DNA of 64,000 nucleotides from Pseudoxanthomonas sp. SE1 (GTDB lineage Bacteria > Pseudomonadota > Gammaproteobacteria > Xanthomonadales > Xanthomonadaceae): positions 4,165,372-4,229,371 of the forward strand of contig NZ_CP113783.1 in NCBI RefSeq assembly GCF_029542205.1, written 5' to 3'. The notes beneath the pieces were generated by a model. That model had not been told where the DNA came from. It searched no databases and saw only the letters and a list, made by a program, of their open reading frames with translations. The position numbers and the translations under genes are program-made. This document shows positions 37,071 through 46,040 of the stretch, piece after piece. How positions within the stretch are numbered: position 1 is the first letter of the stretch; every line of letters starts with the position of its first letter.

Positions 37071-39776
37071 ATGAGCACCTACCGCCTCGATTCGATCTTC
37101 CGACCGCGTGCCGTGGCGGTGGTGGGCAGCCAGTCGCGGCCGCGATCGGTCGGTCGTGCGGTGATCGAGAACCTGCGCGCCGGTGGCTTCGAGGGCCAGA
37201 TCGGGCTGGTGAACAGACACCCGACACCGATGGACGGCGTTGCGACTGTGCGGCATCTGCGCGACCTGCCGTGGACACCGGACCTGGTGGTGATCGCCAC
37301 GCCGGCGGCCACCGTGCCGCAGCTGGCGGCGGACGCGGCGGAAAAGGGAGCCGGCGCCGTGGTCGTGCTGACCGCCGCGATGGGCAGCGGCCCAGGTTCC
37401 CCGGCGGCGCAGCTCGAAACGCTCACGCGCGAGAAGGGGCTGCGCGTTCTCGGCCCGAACTGCCTGGGCGTGATCGCCCCGCACGCGCGCCTGAACGCCA
37501 GCCTCGCGAGCCGCTTTCCGAAGGCCGGCGACCTCGCGCTGATTTCGCAGTCGGGTGCGATCTCCGGCGGCCTGGTGGAATGGAGCATGAGCCAGCCGGT
37601 CGGTTTCTCCGCCGTCGTGTCGCTGGGCGATGCGCTGGACGTGGATTTCGCCGACCTGCTGGACTACTTCGCCACCGACACCCGCACGCGCGCGATCCTG
37701 CTGTACGTGGAAGCCATCCGCGATGCGCGCAAGTTCATGTCGGCCGCACGTGCCGCTGCGCGCACCAAGCCGGTGGTGGTGGTGAAATCCGGACACAGCG
37801 GCCGCGCACAGGTGACGCCGGCCGGGAGTACGCACACGCAGAACCTGGCACGGCCGAACGCGGTGTATGGCGCGGCATTCCGTCGCGCCGGCCTGCTGCG
37901 CGTGCGCTCGCTGCACGAACTGTTCGCCGCCGCACGCACGCTGGGCCAGGTGCGTCCGTTCCACGGCCGTCGCCTGGCGATCCTGACCAATGGCGGTGGC
38001 GTGGGGGCCCTGTCTGTCGATCATCTTTACGAACAGGGCGGCACGCTGGCGACACTGTCGGACGCCACCCGCGATGCGCTCGACCGCATCCTGCCGGTGG
38101 GCTGGTCGCGCACCAACCCGGTCGACCTGCTGACCGACATCGATGCCGACCGCTACGCCGCGACGATCGAGGCGCTGCTTGCCGATCCGGAAAACGATGC
38201 ACTGCTCGCCGTCAACGTGCCGACGGTATTGTCTTCATCCTCTGAAGCCGCGCATGCGGTCACCCACGTGCTGGCGCAGCGGCCGGCACACGGCGCGCGC
38301 AAACCGGTCTTCACCGTCTGGCTGGGCAACGATCCGCAAGCGGAAGCCATCCTCGATGCCGCCCAGGTGCCGCGCTATCCGAACGAGTCAGACGCCGTCG
38401 CCGGCTTCATGCACCTGGTCCGCCACCGCGAGGTGCAGGCCGCGCTGATGGAGACGCCGCCCAGCCTGCCGGAGGATTTCAGTCCCGACATGGTCACTGC
38501 GCGCGCGCTGGTCGATGCAGCGCTGGATGCCGGCCAGACCTGGCTGGATCCCCTGGCCACCACGCAGCTGCTCGCGGCGTACGGCATCCCGATGGCGCCG
38601 CTGTGGCGGGCCACCGACGCCGAGGATGCCGCCCGCATCGCAGCGCCGCTGCTGGCCGAAGGTGCGACGGTGGCGGTGAAGATCCTGTCGCCCGACATTC
38701 CACACAAGTCGGACGTCGATGGCGTCCGCCTCAACCTGCCGAACGCCAATGCCGTGCGCGAAGCCACGACCAACATCCTGCAGCGCGCGCGCGAACGCCG
38801 GCCGGACGCGCGCATCGAAGGCGTGCTGGTACAGCCGACAGTCCTGCGACCGAAAGCACGCGAGCTGATCGCCGGGATCGCCGACGATCCTGTGTTCGGG
38901 CCGGTGATCGCGTTCGGCCGTGGGGGCACCGCGGTGGAAGTCATCAACGACCAGGCCGTCGCGCTGCCGCCGCTGGACCTGCGCCTGGCGCACGAACTGA
39001 TCGCGCGCACCCGCGTTTCGCGCGTGCTGAAGGCTTACCGCGATGTCCCGGCCGCCGATGAGCGTGCAGTCGCGCTGGTGCTGGTGAAGCTGGCGCAACT
39101 GGCCGCCGACATCCCCGAGATCCAGCAGCTCGACATCAATCCGCTGCTCGCCGACCGTGATGGTGTGGTGGCCGTGGACGCGCGCATCGCGCTCGCGCGC
39201 GGTCGCGCGCTGCACAAGGGCCGCGGCCATCCGCGCTTCGCGATTTTTCCGTATCCGAAGGAATGGGAGCGGACCATCGACCTCGCCGACGGCCGACCGG
39301 CGCTGGTGCGCCCGGTACGGCCGGAAGACGACGCGATGTTCCGCGAATTCTTCACCCACGTGACCGACGAAGACCTGCGCCTGCGTTTCTTCCAGTCCGT
39401 GCGCCACTTCAGCCACGAATTCATCGCGCGCCTGACCCAGCTCGACTACGCGCGCTCGATCGCACTGGTGGCGGTGCATCCGGATACGCACGAGATGCTC
39501 GGTGCAGTGCGCCTGCACGCCGACGCGAACTACGAGAAGGGTGAGTACGGCATCCTGGTGCGCTCGGACCTCAAGGGCCACGGCATCGGCTGGAAGTTGA
39601 TGCAGATCATGATCGAGTACGCGCAGTGGCAAGGCCTGAAACTCATCGAAGGCCAGGTGTTGCGCGAGAACCGCACCATGCTGGCGATGTGCGAGAGCCT
39701 GGGCTTTCAGGTGAAGTTGGATCCGGACGACCCCACGCTGATGAATGTCAGCCTGCCGGTGCCCTCCTCCGCATGA
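37071..39776 (+). CDS. Acyl-CoA synthetase (NDP-forming)-like/GNAT protein lysine acetyltransferase (Pat/YfiQ type)
   Basis: The 901-residue protein has a CoA-binding domain (IFRPRAVAVVGSQSRPRSVG), a succinyl-CoA-ligase-like central domain (GPNCLGVIAPHARLNAS; LALISQSGAISGG) and an ATP-grasp domain (VAVKILSPDIPHKSDVDGVRL). A C-terminal GNAT acetyltransferase follows (LVRPVRPEDDAMFREFF; LRSDLKGHGIGWKLM-like). This is the layout of Pat/YfiQ, which acetylates lysines such as that of acetyl-CoA synthetase. The catalytic His of the synthetase half is not evident, so that half probably only senses ligand. Its stop overlaps the next gene. Confidence 0.9.
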   Translation: MSTYRLDSIFRPRAVAVVGSQSRPRSVGRAVIENLRAGGFEGQIGLVNRHPTPMDGVATVRHLRDLPWTPDLVVIATPAATVPQLAADAAEKGAGAVVVLTAAMGSGPGSPAAQLETLTREKGLRVLGPNCLGVIAPHARLNASLASRFPKAGDLALISQSGAISGGLVEWSMSQPVGFSAVVSLGDALDVDFADLLDYFATDTRTRAILLYVEAIRDARKFMSAARAAARTKPVVVVKSGHSGRAQVTPAGSTHTQNLARPNAVYGAAFRRAGLLRVRSLHELFAAARTLGQVRPFHGRRLAILTNGGGVGALSVDHLYEQGGTLATLSDATRDALDRILPVGWSRTNPVDLLTDIDADRYAATIEALLADPENDALLAVNVPTVLSSSSEAAHAVTHVLAQRPAHGARKPVFTVWLGNDPQAEAILDAAQVPRYPNESDAVAGFMHLVRHREVQAALMETPPSLPEDFSPDMVTARALVDAALDAGQTWLDPLATTQLLAAYGIPMAPLWRATDAEDAARIAAPLLAEGATVAVKILSPDIPHKSDVDGVRLNLPNANAVREATTNILQRARERRPDARIEGVLVQPTVLRPKARELIAGIADDPVFGPVIAFGRGGTAVEVINDQAVALPPLDLRLAHELIARTRVSRVLKAYRDVPAADERAVALVLVKLAQLAADIPEIQQLDINPLLADRDGVVAVDARIALARGRALHKGRGHPRFAIFPYPKEWERTIDLADGRPALVRPVRPEDDAMFREFFTHVTDEDLRLRFFQSVRHFSHEFIARLTQLDYARSIALVAVHPDTHEMLGAVRLHADANYEKGEYGILVRSDLKGHGIGWKLMQIMIEYAQWQGLKLIEGQVLRENRTMLAMCESLGFQVKLDPDDPTLMNVSLPVPSSA

Positions 39777-40678
39777 AGCGCCGCGCCGTAGTTGTCGCGA
39801 CATCGCTGGCGCTGGTGGCTTCGATTGCCGGCGTCATGACATGGAAAGCTGCGCACATGAGGCGCACTCCCGTACCCAAGGCGTCGATACCGGAAGGTGC
39901 GAGCCTCCTGGAGACTGCTCACTACCGCGTGCACAGCACGGCGACGCCCGCACAGACCCGGGAGATCGCCGCCGCTGCGGAAAGCCTGCATGCCGCCTAC
40001 CTATCGCTGTTCTCAGACCACGTGGTGCTGTCGACCACGCCGCTGACCCTGGTGCTCTATCGCGACGCGGACGAGTTTGCGCGCAACAACCGCAGCCGAC
40101 CGTGGGCGGAAGCCTACTATCTGCGCCCCGCCTGCTACGCGTACTACGGGGGCGGAAAGGCGAACCCTTACCACTGGATGCTGCACGAAGCCACGCACCA
40201 ACTGAATACCGAAGTCGCCGGATGGCGCCTGCCCGCCTGGGCCAATGAGGGCGTCGCCAGCTATCTGGGCGCTGGCTGGATGGAGAACGGCGTCCTGACA
40301 CCTGGCCGCAGCGACCCGGATGCGCATCCAGTCTGGTGGCTGTCCGGCATGGGGTTGACGGGCAATCTACCTGCCGACGTCGCCGCGGGCCGCATCATTC
40401 CGTTGCAACAGTTGCTGGAAGGCACGGGCCCCGACATCAACCAACACGTCAACTTGTACTACCTGCACTACTGGAGCCTGTCCCACTTCCTCTTCCACGC
40501 GCGGGAAGGCGCATACGCGGCACCCTACAAGCAGCTATTGGCGCAAGGTGCCGCGACACACGATTTCGAACGACTGATCGGGCCCCTCGACGCCATCGAA
40601 TCCGAGTGGTACGGCTACCTGCTGGCGGCCATGAAGATGATGCAGCGACACGAGGTGGAGAACCGCATCGCGCGCTGA
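39773..40678 (+). CDS. Exported HExxH metallopeptidase-like protein
   Basis: The 301-residue protein starts at an ATG overlapping the previous stop. An N-terminal hydrophobic segment (VVVATSLALVASIAGVMTW) acts as signal or anchor. The motif LHEATHQLN (HExxH), followed by PAWANEGVASYLG with a possible third zinc ligand, places it among gluzincin-type peptidases similar to DUF1570 proteins. The substrate is unknown. Coupling to the Pat-like gene is unexpected. It converges with the oxidoreductase gene 10 bases away, with no terminator between them. Confidence 0.78.
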   Translation: MKRRAVVVATSLALVASIAGVMTWKAAHMRRTPVPKASIPEGASLLETAHYRVHSTATPAQTREIAAAAESLHAAYLSLFSDHVVLSTTPLTLVLYRDADEFARNNRSRPWAEAYYLRPACYAYYGGGKANPYHWMLHEATHQLNTEVAGWRLPAWANEGVASYLGAGWMENGVLTPGRSDPDAHPVWWLSGMGLTGNLPADVAAGRIIPLQQLLEGTGPDINQHVNLYYLHYWSLSHFLFHAREGAYAAPYKQLLAQGAATHDFERLIGPLDAIESEWYGYLLAAMKMMQRHEVENRIAR

Positions 40679-40688
40679 GCGCACTCTG

Positions 40689-41717
40689 TCAGAGCTTCAC
40701 CACCACCTTGCCGAAGTTCTCCCCGCGCAGCAGGCCGATCAGCGCACGTGGCGCACTCTCCAGCCCTTCCACGATGTCCTCGCGGTAGCGGATCTTGCCT
40801 TCGGCGAGCCATGCGCCCATCTCGCGCAGGAACTGTGGATACAGCGCGATGAAGTCGTGCTGGATGAAGCCACGCACGGTCAGGTGGCGGGTCAGGATCT
40901 GGCTCATCAGCCATGGCATGCGGTCGGGGCCGGGCGGCAGTGCGGTGTCGTTGTAGTACGCGACCAGTCCGCAGACCGGGATGCGGGCGAAGTCGTTGAG
41001 CAGCGGCACCACCGCATCGAAGACCGCGCCGCCGACATTCTCGAAGTACACATCGATGCCGTCGGGACAGGCGGTGCGCAGCCGGTCGGCGAAGTCCGGC
41101 GTGCGATGGTCGAGCGCCACATCGAAGCCGAGCTCATCGCGCAGGTAGGCGCGCTTGGCTTCGCCACCGGCGATGCCGACGGTACGCGCGCCCTGCAGCT
41201 TCGCGATCTGTCCCACGGTCGCGCCGACCGGTCCGCTGGCCGCGGCGACCACGACGGTTTCGCCGGGCTGCGGCTTGCCGATCTCGTGCAGACCGACGTA
41301 GGCGGTGAATCCCGGCATGCCATGCACGCCCAACGCGGTGGTCAGTGGCGCGACATGCGCATCCAGCTTGCGCTTCAGCGTCCGTCCATCGGCAACGGCA
41401 TGTGTCTGCCAGCCGCCGTGCGCCAGCACCATGTCGCCGACATGGAGGTCGGGATGACGCGAATCGATGACCTCAGAGACCGTGCCGCCGTCCATCACCT
41501 CGCCGATCTCGACCGGCTTCGCGTACGACCGACCGGCATTCATGCGCCCTCGCATGTAAGGATCCAGCGACAGGTAGCGGTTGCGCAGCAGTACCTGGCC
41601 CTCGCAGGGCTCGGGCAGCGGCGCGTATTCGAGGCGGAAGTCGTCTGCGGTCGGTTCGCCCTGCGGACGCGCGGCCAGCACGATGCGGGTGTTGCGGTCT
41701 TCGCCGTGGTGGTCCAT
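40689..41717 (-). CDS. NADP-dependent MDR-family oxidoreductase (CurA/leukotriene-B4 dehydrogenase type)
   Basis: The 342-residue protein has the N-terminal GroES-like part (LRNRYLSLDPYMRGRM), then the Rossmann domain with VVAAASGPVGATVGQIAKLQGARTVG and the tail NFGKVVVKL. It lacks the zinc ligands of alcohol dehydrogenases, as in zinc-independent double-bond reductases such as CurA. These reduce alpha,beta-unsaturated ketones with NADPH. It is monocistronic as far as can be seen. Confidence 0.88.
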   Translation of the reverse strand: MDHHGEDRNTRIVLAARPQGEPTADDFRLEYAPLPEPCEGQVLLRNRYLSLDPYMRGRMNAGRSYAKPVEIGEVMDGGTVSEVIDSRHPDLHVGDMVLAHGGWQTHAVADGRTLKRKLDAHVAPLTTALGVHGMPGFTAYVGLHEIGKPQPGETVVVAAASGPVGATVGQIAKLQGARTVGIAGGEAKRAYLRDELGFDVALDHRTPDFADRLRTACPDGIDVYFENVGGAVFDAVVPLLNDFARIPVCGLVAYYNDTALPPGPDRMPWLMSQILTRHLTVRGFIQHDFIALYPQFLREMGAWLAEGKIRYREDIVEGLESAPRALIGLLRGENFGKVVVKL

Positions 41718-41858
41718 GTGGCATCTCCGGTGTCAGTGACCCTTGCAGTCTAGCGACGGCGCATGGATGCGACGAAGCGTGCAGGGTATGCGGTGGCCGC
41801 GATGCCCCGTGAACAGACCGCGTGCTAGGCTCCGCGCATCTTTATGGAGGGCTGACGC

Positions 41859-42725
41859 ATGACGATCCGCTTTGTTCCGCTGTCCCTGGCGCTCGTGGCC
41901 GCACTTGCTGCATCGCAACCATCGTTGGCCGCATCGCCGGCCAAGCCCGCGGACACCGCGCAGGCGCTGCCTGCCGCCGACGCCGCTGCACTGGATGCCG
42001 CACTGAAAGGCGACTGGCGCGATCCGAAGAACGTGGCGCGCGACGTCTACCGCCACCCGAAAGAGACGCTGTCGTTCTTCGGCGTGTCGCCGACGAAGAC
42101 CGTGGTCGAGATCACGCCCGGCGGTGGTTGGTACTCCGAGATCCTGGCGCCATACCTGGAAGCCGATGGCCAGTATGTCGCCGCCGTGGTCGACCCTGCC
42201 ACGGTCGCCGAGAAGAGCCGCAACTACTACCAGCGCAGCGTCGACGGCCTGCAGAAGAAGTTCACCGAGGGTCCCGCGCAGTACGGCAAGGCCACGACGG
42301 TGAAGTACGACCCGGCCGCGCCGGTGTTCGGCACCGCAGGCTCCGCCGACGTGGTGCTGACTTTCCGCAACGTGCACAACTGGCGCAGCGCCAACCAGGC
42401 CGAAGGCATGTTCAAGGGCTTCTTCGCCGCGCTCAAGCCCGGCGGCGTGCTGGGCGTGGTGGAGCACCGGGCGAACCAGGACGTGGCGGCCGACGACAAG
42501 AGTGGCTACGTCAGTGAGGCGCAGGTGATCGCGCTGGCCGAAGCCGCCGGCTTCCGCCTCGACGCGAAGAGCGAGGTCAACGCCAACCCGAAGGACACCA
42601 AGGACCACCCGAACGGCGTGTGGACCCTGCCACCGTCCAACAACCACCCGGAAGCCGATCGCGCCAAGTACCAGGCGATCGGCGAAAGCGACCGCATGAC
42701 GCTGCGGTTCGTGAAGCCGCGTTGA
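41859..42725 (+). CDS. Exported class I SAM-dependent methyltransferase-like protein
   Basis: The 288-residue product has a clear signal peptide (SLALVAALAASQPSLAAS), which is unusual for an enzyme needing cytoplasmic SAM. The fold markers are VVEITPGGGWYSEILAPYL (motif I) and VVLTFRNVHNW followed by FFAALKPGGVLGVVEHRA (motifs IV-V). Homologues are common in Xanthomonadaceae and some alphaproteobacteria; the substrate is unknown. TGCTAGGCT lies about 35 bases upstream of the start as a possible -10 element, and GGAGGG precedes the ATG. Confidence 0.85.
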   Translation: MTIRFVPLSLALVAALAASQPSLAASPAKPADTAQALPAADAAALDAALKGDWRDPKNVARDVYRHPKETLSFFGVSPTKTVVEITPGGGWYSEILAPYLEADGQYVAAVVDPATVAEKSRNYYQRSVDGLQKKFTEGPAQYGKATTVKYDPAAPVFGTAGSADVVLTFRNVHNWRSANQAEGMFKGFFAALKPGGVLGVVEHRANQDVAADDKSGYVSEAQVIALAEAAGFRLDAKSEVNANPKDTKDHPNGVWTLPPSNNHPEADRAKYQAIGESDRMTLRFVKPR

Positions 42726-42764
42726 GTGGCGACAGGTGCGGCCCGTCCGGGGCCGCACCGTCGG

Positions 42765-43523
42765 TCAACCGTTCTCCAGCAGACGTGGCAGCGCCCGCGC
42801 AGCGGCATCGGCGGCGTCACTGACCAGCGCGAAGCTGGTGCCGCGGTGCGACCAGTACTGCGCCAGCAGGTCGCCGTCACGGCGCTGGCCGTCGCCCGCC
42901 AGCCGACCGCGCGGGCGCAGATAGAAGCCCACCCGTGCGCCGGACCCGTCCTGGTAGACCAGCATCGCGGCGGCGCCCTGCTCGGTGGACAGCAGGCGAC
43001 CGCCCATCAACCGGTAACCGGCCTGGCTGAGATCGGGCACCCGTCCGGCCTCGCCGAAGTGACGCGATAGCCAGCGTTGCAGGTCGTCGGCCCGGGCCGT
43101 ATCGAATTCCATCGGCGGCGCATCGGCCTCGGCGAATTGGCGGTAGGCGGCCACCGCATCCGCCATGGGCAGGGTCGAAGGCGACGGGCGCAGCTCGCGC
43201 ATCTGCCAACCCACGCCACCTCCGATGACGAACGCAAACATCCACGACGCGGCGATGCCCATGTGCCGACGGCGCCGGGCCCGCAGGCCGAGCCTGACCT
43301 GTGCGGGCGCCAGCGACGCGTTCGGCGCCCAATGCTCGGGATTGGCGGCCAGCGCGCGCAGGCGTTCGGCGTCGCGCTTCCAACCTTCCACCTCGGCCGC
43401 ACGCTCGGGATGCGCCTCCAGCCAGGTGACGACGGCCGCGCGGCGCGCAGGATCGAGCCGGCCGTCGACGTAGGCATGCAGTTCGTCGTCCGTGGGTACG
43501 TCGTGCAGGGTCTTGATGGTCAT
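42765..43523 (-). CDS. Anti-sigma factor, membrane-spanning
   Basis: The 252-residue protein starts four bases into the end of the ECF sigma gene (ATGA overlap). Its N-terminus (PTDDELHAYVDGRLDPARRAAVVTWLEAHPERAAEVEGWKRD) is the anti-sigma domain common to ECF partners; the canonical zinc HxxxCxxC is missing. One transmembrane helix lies near residues 88-107 (GIAASWMFAFVIGGGVGW). A periplasmic region follows, which would sense the signal and release the sigma factor. Confidence 0.88.
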   Translation of the reverse strand: MTIKTLHDVPTDDELHAYVDGRLDPARRAAVVTWLEAHPERAAEVEGWKRDAERLRALAANPEHWAPNASLAPAQVRLGLRARRRRHMGIAASWMFAFVIGGGVGWQMRELRPSPSTLPMADAVAAYRQFAEADAPPMEFDTARADDLQRWLSRHFGEAGRVPDLSQAGYRLMGGRLLSTEQGAAAMLVYQDGSGARVGFYLRPRGRLAGDGQRRDGDLLAQYWSHRGTSFALVSDAADAAARALPRLLENG

Positions 43524-44044
43524 CGCAAGGCCTTCAGGGCAGGCGTGGGCGGCGTTTCCTCCTGCATCGCGCGCAGCGCCTGGCGCGCGCGCGACAACCT
43601 CGACATCACCGTGCCCACCGGGATGCCCAGCGCATCGGCGGCCTCGCGGTAGGCCAGCCCTTCCACGCTCACCAGCATCAACAGCGCTCGCTGCTCGGGC
43701 GTGAGGCAGGCAAAACCCGCCAAGGAGCTGCGTGCATCGAACACCCGGTCGGGCGTGGGCGGCGAGGCATCGTCCTCGGCCGAGAACAGCCGCGCGATGC
43801 GCTTCCAGCGTGCCGCGCGCCGATGTTCGTCGACGAAGGCACGGTACAGCACCGAGAACAGCCAGGCCTGCAACGCCGCCGGATCACGCACGTCGGTGCC
43901 CCGCATCAGCGCGCGCTCCAGCGTGGTCTGGACCAGATCATCGGCGGCCGCCGCATCGGACGCCAGCGAGCGCGCGAACCGGCGCAGGCGCGGGATCAGC
44001 GCGTGCAGGGTCTCGTCATCCAGGGCGGGCGGTCTGGCGGGCAT
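43520..44044 (-). CDS. ECF-type RNA polymerase sigma factor
   Basis: The 174-residue protein has region 2 (LIPRLRRFARSLASDAAAADDLVQTTLERAL and WLFSVLYRAFVDEHRR) and region 4 (CLTPEQRALLMLVSVEGLAYREAADALGIPVGTVMSRLSRARQALR). It is controlled by the overlapping anti-sigma gene. A GGGAATAA-N14-CGTC element lies just upstream on its strand, and a matching one precedes the catalase gene in the other direction, so it probably drives both. Confidence 0.92.
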   Translation of the reverse strand: MPARPPALDDETLHALIPRLRRFARSLASDAAAADDLVQTTLERALMRGTDVRDPAALQAWLFSVLYRAFVDEHRRAARWKRIARLFSAEDDASPPTPDRVFDARSSLAGFACLTPEQRALLMLVSVEGLAYREAADALGIPVGTVMSRLSRARQALRAMQEETPPTPALKALR

Positions 44045-44069
44045 GGGCCGGTCATGTCGGGAATGGAGG

Positions 44070-44098
44070 TAGGACGCACCAACGTCTGGATTATTCCC
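44070..44098 (-). promoter_or_regulatory. Putative ECF promoter of the sigma/anti-sigma operon
   Basis: GGGAATAA at 44098-44091 and CGTCCTA at 44076-44070 are separated by 14 bases on the minus strand, ending about 25 bases from the sigma start. The same -35, spacer length and CGTC core recur on the plus strand at 44134-44160. Confidence 0.72.
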
Positions 44099-44133
44099 GT
44101 TCGCGGGGTGATCGGTACGGACCGGACCGGCGC

Positions 44134-44160
44134 GGGGAATAAATCCGGCACCCGCGCGTC
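44134..44160 (+). promoter_or_regulatory. Putative ECF promoter of the catalase/b561 operon
   Basis: GGGGAATAA at 44134-44142, a 14-base spacer and CGTC at 44157-44160, about 31 bases before the catalase start. It matches the divergent element in front of the sigma factor gene. Confidence 0.72.
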
Positions 44161-44191
44161 ACACGGACACTCCACGAACAGGACGCCGTCA

Positions 44192-45301
44192 ATGCCGCCC
44201 CTTCCCGACGATCCATCACCGCCCTCGCCGCTGCCCCGCCCCTGGCGCGCCTGGGCCACCATCGCCTGCCTGGTGCTGGGCCTGTCGCTGGCCTTCGCCT
44301 GGGTCGCGGGTTGGATCGGACCGGCCAGGCGACTCACCGCACCGCGGCTGGTGGATGACATCGAGAACGGCAAGCCCTTCCCCGGCTTCCGGCGCGCACA
44401 CAGCAGGGGCGTCTGCGTGGCTGGTTACTTCGAGCCGAGCGCAGAGGCCGCCACGCTGTCGCGTGCGCGGGTATTCCGGCAGCCACGGACGTCGGTGCAG
44501 GGACGCCTGTCGATCGGTGGCGGCGATCCTTTCGGTCCCGAGGCACAGGCGCGCGTGCGCAGTCTGGCGTTGTCGCTGCGGACCGATGACGGACAGGAGT
44601 GGCGGATGGCGATGAACAGCTTCCCGTTCTTCGCCGTCGCCACGCCGGCCGGCTTCCATGCACAGATGCTGGCCTCGCGACCCGATCCGGCCACCGGCAA
44701 GCCGGATCCGGCGAAGATGGCGGCCTTCCTTGAACAGTATCCGGAAGCCGCCCGCTTCCAGACCTGGGCGAAATCCGCGCCGTGGTCCAGCAGCTGGGCG
44801 AATACCGAGTACAACGGCGTGAACACCTTCCGCTTCATCGATGCGCAGGGCCGCGCGCGGTTCGTGCGGTGGTCCATGCAGCCGCAGGCCGCGTTCGAAC
44901 CGCTCGCCGACACGGCGCGCCAGCAGGCCGAAGCGGACTACCTGCAACGCGAACTTCGGGACAGGCTGGCCCGGGGCCCGCTGCGCTGGGACCTGGTGGT
45001 GACCGAAGCGGCGGCCGGCGATCCGGTGGATGATCCGTCGCAGCCCTGGCCCGCGTCTCGACCACGACACGTCGCCGGCACGCTGGTGCTGGAGCGCAGC
45101 GAGGCGCAGGCCACGGGCACGTGCCGGGACGTGAACTACGATCCCACCGTGGTGCCGGACGGCGTCGCGCTGTCCGACGACCCCATCCTGGCCGCGCGCG
45201 CCGCCGCCTACAGCGTCTCGTTCAACCGGCGCGAGCGCGAGACCGCACGTGGCGACATCGCCAAGCCTGCCGATTCGAAGGGCAAGGAGGTGAAACCGTG
45301 A
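44192..45301 (+). CDS. Catalase-related peroxidase (SrpA-like), membrane-anchored
   Basis: The 369-residue protein has an N-terminal membrane segment (WATIACLVLGLSLAFAWVAGWIG) and a minimal catalase fold (GFRRAHSRGVCVAGYF, GGGDPFGP, FPFFAVATPAGFHAQM, YNGVNTFRFIDAQGRARFVRW). Such small SrpA-type proteins bind heme and act mostly as peroxidases, here facing the periplasm. AGGA precedes the ATG. The next gene, cytochrome b561, overlaps its stop and probably supplies electrons or works in the same stress response. Confidence 0.85.
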   Translation: MPPLPDDPSPPSPLPRPWRAWATIACLVLGLSLAFAWVAGWIGPARRLTAPRLVDDIENGKPFPGFRRAHSRGVCVAGYFEPSAEAATLSRARVFRQPRTSVQGRLSIGGGDPFGPEAQARVRSLALSLRTDDGQEWRMAMNSFPFFAVATPAGFHAQMLASRPDPATGKPDPAKMAAFLEQYPEAARFQTWAKSAPWSSSWANTEYNGVNTFRFIDAQGRARFVRWSMQPQAAFEPLADTARQQAEADYLQRELRDRLARGPLRWDLVVTEAAAGDPVDDPSQPWPASRPRHVAGTLVLERSEAQATGTCRDVNYDPTVVPDGVALSDDPILAARAAAYSVSFNRRERETARGDIAKPADSKGKEVKP

Positions 45302-45885
45302 ACCGCCACGGCCACTTCGATGCGTTCGCCCGTGCGTTGCACTGGGGCATGGCGCTGCTGATCCTGGCGATGCTGTTCGTCGGCGTGGGCATGGTTGCCT
45401 CGCTGTCGCTGCGGCCGGTCCTGATCGACCTGCACCGGCCGCTGGGCATCGCGCTGCTGGTGTTGGCCGTGATCCGGCTGCTGCACCGCTGGCGTCATCC
45501 GTCACCGCCGCTGCCCGCTTCACTGCCGCGCATGCAGGCGCTCGCAGCCAGGGCCTCGCACGTCGCGCTGTACGCGGCCATGCTGGCGATGCCGCTGCTG
45601 GGCTGGGCGATGCTGTCGGCCGGCGGCTATCCGGTGCGCATGACGTCGTCGTTCGCGCTGCCGCCGATCCTGCCGCACGACCCCGTGCTGTACAGCCTGT
45701 TGCGGCAGGCGCATGGATGGGTGGGCTATGCGCTGTTCGCCTTGATCCTGCTGCACATGGCCGCCGCGCTGCATCATGCCTGGGTGCGCCGCGATGGCGT
45801 GTTCGAGGCGATGGCGCGCGGAAGAGCCAGGACCACGGCTGCGGCCGACCCGGAGCCGGACCCGGAGACGCCACCGGAGGCTTGA
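45298..45885 (+). CDS. Cytochrome b561
   Basis: The 195-residue protein starts with GTG preceded by a near-perfect AAGGAGGTGA ribosome site and overlaps the catalase stop by four bases. Four hydrophobic helices carry the heme-ligand histidines of the bacterial b561 family (RALHWGMALLI; DLHRPLGIALLV; QAHGWVGYALFALILLHMAAALHH). It moves electrons through the inner membrane, probably to the catalase-related protein or from the quinone pool. Confidence 0.9.
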   Translation: MNRHGHFDAFARALHWGMALLILAMLFVGVGMVASLSLRPVLIDLHRPLGIALLVLAVIRLLHRWRHPSPPLPASLPRMQALAARASHVALYAAMLAMPLLGWAMLSAGGYPVRMTSSFALPPILPHDPVLYSLLRQAHGWVGYALFALILLHMAAALHHAWVRRDGVFEAMARGRARTTAAADPEPDPETPPEA

Positions 45886-45956
45886 TGGTGATCGCGCTGG
45901 ACGCGGCATGCCGATGACGTTGCAATGCGTCCTGTCCTCCTTCCGGAAAGCCCCGC

Positions 45957-46040
45957 GTGCTGATCGCGTTCAACAAGCCGTTCAACGTTTTGTTCAAACG
46001 CACATACTTAGATCAAAGTTTTCCTAGGGGACCCCGGTGA
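45957..46040 (+). CDS. 27-codon upstream ORF resembling the RluE start
   Basis: This short frame begins GTG and reads VLIAFNKPFNVLF, close to the true RluE N-terminus VIVLLNKPYGVLS, then runs out of similarity and stops with TGA inside the GTGA that also starts rluE. It may be a relic of duplication, a leader peptide coupled to rluE, or chance. It also contains GTTCAA three times at 12-base intervals (45968, 45980, 45992). Confidence 0.35.
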   Translation: MLIAFNKPFNVLFKRTYLDQSFPRGPR

